Shown here piece after piece: positions 62,555 through 64,000 of a DNA stretch of 64,000 nucleotides; position 1 is the first letter of the stretch, and every line of letters starts with the position of its first letter. Location of the stretch: contig OZ240239.1 in NCBI GenBank assembly GCA_965198095.1, positions 992,001 through 1,056,000 on the forward strand, written 5' to 3'. Under the pieces are notes generated by a model that was not told where the DNA came from, did not search any database, and saw only the letters and a list, made by a program, of their open reading frames with translations. A program made the position numbers and the translations under genes. Origin of the DNA: CBDFJH01 sp965198095. GTDB lineage: Bacteria; Latescibacterota; UBA2968; GCA-2709665.

Positions 62555-62853
62555 AGGGCCGTAAGCCCAGCGACCCGGTCCCCAAAGGCCGTTGTTCGGC
62601 CCGCTTCCGTCGTGGCTGGCAAACTCGGCCCCGCCCCGGAGGTCGCTGAGAAAAGACCCGAACAGAGCGCATTTTCTGTTTTTTCTGAATCTCCCTTGCT
62701 TAAATCTTGATTTTTTAGTATCTTACTTTTCTAAGATCGTTCTTCTCACATTCGCCTCTGAAGATTTCCTGCGCTACTTCTCGGGATTCGGGCCTGTTTT
62801 GAATGCCTCCCAAGACCATCGCCGTTGATCTCGGGCCGTCAAGACAGGCATCC
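62555..62853 (+). other. AT-rich leader region of the DEAD-box helicase
   Basis: A 299-bp gap. It contains an AT-rich stretch with a small inverted repeat (ATCTTA-CTTTTC-TAAGAT, about 62721-62738) which may belong to a promoter or long leader. No gene is supported. Confidence 0.4.
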
Positions 62854-64000
62854 ATGAATCCGAACCCCTTCGAGAAACTTTCACTATGCAGACCCCTTCT
62901 CCGAGCCCTGTCGGAAGAAGGCTACGAGAAGCCGACCGACATTCAGCGAGAGACGATTCCAAAAGTTCTGGCCGGGAATGACCTTCTTGCCACGGCCCAA
63001 ACGGGCACAGGCAAGACCGCGGCGTTCGCCCTGCCGATTCTGCAGAGGCTGGATGAGCGACGGACGGGGGGTGCGCGGTTCATCCGCGTTCTGGTCTTGA
63101 CGCCAACGCGCGAGCTTGCGCTCCAGGTCGCCTCGAGTTTCCGCAGCTATGGCCGCCACCTCAAGTCACGTGCGGCGGTCATCCTGGGCGGCGTGCCCGC
63201 GTCTCCGCAGATCAAGGCGCTCAAAAAGAACCCCGATATTGTCGTGGCGACGCCCGGGCGCCTGTTGGATCTGTTCGGTCAGGGGTATGTCCGTCTCGAT
63301 CGCGTCGAAACGCTGGTTCTGGACGAGGCCGATCGTATGCTGGACATGGGATTCGTGGACGACGTTCGCAGGATTGTGTCCAAACTGCCCTACGATCGTC
63401 AGACGTTGTTCTTCTCCGCCACGCTTTCCTGGGAGATTGCCGAACTCGCCTCAGACATGCTGAGAAACCCTTCCGAAGTGGCGGTCACGCCCGCTGCGTC
63501 GGTGTCCGGAAGCATCGCGCAGAAGGTCTTCTTCGTTCAGCAAATGCACAAACGGGACCTTCTAGCCGACATTCTGAAAGGCGAGAACGTCGAGAGAGCT
63601 CTGGTGTTCACCCGCACAAAACACCGCGCCAACCGGATTTCGCGGCAGCTTTCGAGAGAAGGCATTTCCGCCGATACGATCCATTCGAACAAGAGCCAGG
63701 GCCAGCGCCAGCGCGCGCTTTCGGCGTTCCATCGAGGCAGGATCAAGGTCCTCGTCGGCACGGACGTGGTCGCCCGGGGGATCGACGTCGAGGGGATTTC
63801 GCACGTGATCAATTACGAGCTGCCGGAGAACCCGAAAAGCTATGTGCATCGAATCGGGAGGACGGCACGGGCTGACGCGATCGGCACCGCTCTCTCGTTC
63901 TGTGCCGCAGAAGAAGTCGCGCTGCTCAGGGAGATCGAGAAGTTGACGAAGTGCGAGATCACACCCGACGAAGACCACGCGTTTCACTGCGCCACGACGG
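62854..64000 (+). CDS. DEAD-box RNA helicase (3' end outside window)
   Basis: 382 complete codons from the ATG at 62854. Motifs are in order: Q motif (PTDIQRETIPKVL, ~28), I ATAQTGTGKT (~47), Ia PTRELA (~84), GG, Ib TPGRLLD (~137), II DEAD (~157), III SAT (~190), IV LVFTRTKHRA (~245), V GTDVVARGIDV (~300) and VI HRIGRTARA (~332). It belongs to the RhlE-like group by spacing. It runs off the right edge in the C-terminal region. Confidence 0.96.
   Translation, partial: MNPNPFEKLSLCRPLLRALSEEGYEKPTDIQRETIPKVLAGNDLLATAQTGTGKTAAFALPILQRLDERRTGGARFIRVLVLTPTRELALQVASSFRSYGRHLKSRAAVILGGVPASPQIKALKKNPDIVVATPGRLLDLFGQGYVRLDRVETLVLDEADRMLDMGFVDDVRRIVSKLPYDRQTLFFSATLSWEIAELASDMLRNPSEVAVTPAASVSGSIAQKVFFVQQMHKRDLLADILKGENVERALVFTRTKHRANRISRQLSREGISADTIHSNKSQGQRQRALSAFHRGRIKVLVGTDVVARGIDVEGISHVINYELPENPKSYVHRIGRTARADAIGTALSFCAAEEVALLREIEKLTKCEITPDEDHAFHCATT

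Noticed and set aside
62592..62828. Plus-strand ORF of 78 codons before the helicase
   Set aside because: Low-complexity, AT-rich leader DNA with no ribosome site.

Overview
The window is 64 kb of high-GC bacterial chromosome, dense in genes that mostly start at AUG or GUG behind GGAGG-type ribosome sites. Several promoters fit a TTGACA / 16-17 bp / TATATT pattern. I see no phage, transposase gene, CRISPR array or rRNA. The lineage is an inference. Secreted proteins carry a dockerin-like Ca-binding motif (FADFxxFxxxFG). There are sugar-processing propeller proteins, a DUF4432 epimerase-like protein, a phytanoyl-CoA dioxygenase-like enzyme, GlnRS and a tig-clpP-clpX-engB string. Together these resemble uncultured, often marine groups such as Latescibacterota or Poribacteria.

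Left third (1-18.1 kb, nearly all minus strand). The 5' part of gltB is cut by the window edge. It follows a 7Fe ferredoxin, an unknown protein and a siroheme sulfite/nitrite reductase. Next come a Rieske protein overlapping an amidohydrolase, moaA (probably affected by an A8 run), a pentapeptide-repeat protein, purA and a class V aminotransferase. The proteostasis string tig > clpP > clpX > engB has a good promoter. A 649-residue radical SAM protein resembling tetraether/membrane-spanning lipid synthases has its own promoter and terminator.

Sugar block (18.4-25.4 kb, mainly plus). An Asp-box sialidase-like protein, two tandem paralogous propeller proteins and a DUF4432 protein form one tight operon, followed by a VOC protein and a convergent zinc alcohol dehydrogenase. 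From 25.6 to 34.1 kb lie pspA with small membrane ORFs, a LysM amidase, a MOSC protein, an M29 aminopeptidase, an orphan eukaryote-type hisA with a near-ideal promoter, thiL, a GGQ rescue factor and a four-S1-domain protein.

Surface-protein block (34.7-40.9 kb). A dockerin-like/YVTN propeller protein, an exported unknown and a 1077-residue dockerin-like leucine-rich-repeat protein built of four capped LRR modules on 72-bp DNA repeats. Just after it is a 191-bp MITE-like element with perfect 13-bp inverted ends and a TTAG duplication, then a decayed copy of the neighbouring gene's signal-peptide region.

Pyrimidine operon (40.9-48.4 kb, minus): carB N-half > carB C-half > TPR lipoprotein > pyrK > pyrD > rlpA. 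The CPSase large subunit is split, and PyrD has Ser where class 1 enzymes have the catalytic Cys. Then come a small membrane protein with a terminator, a bifunctional NAD(P)HX repair enzyme and acpS.

Right part (51.2-64 kb). Two tRNA-Ser genes, a broken possible defence-gene fragment, a small coiled-coil membrane protein, gltX > tRNA-Gln(CUG) > glnS, a repeat-rich 0.9-kb gap, a PIN toxin/antitoxin pair with an operator-promoter and flanking inverted repeats, manA, and a plus-strand run of NHL propeller, C45 peptidase-like, rhodanese and PhyH proteins. A DEAD-box helicase runs off the right edge.
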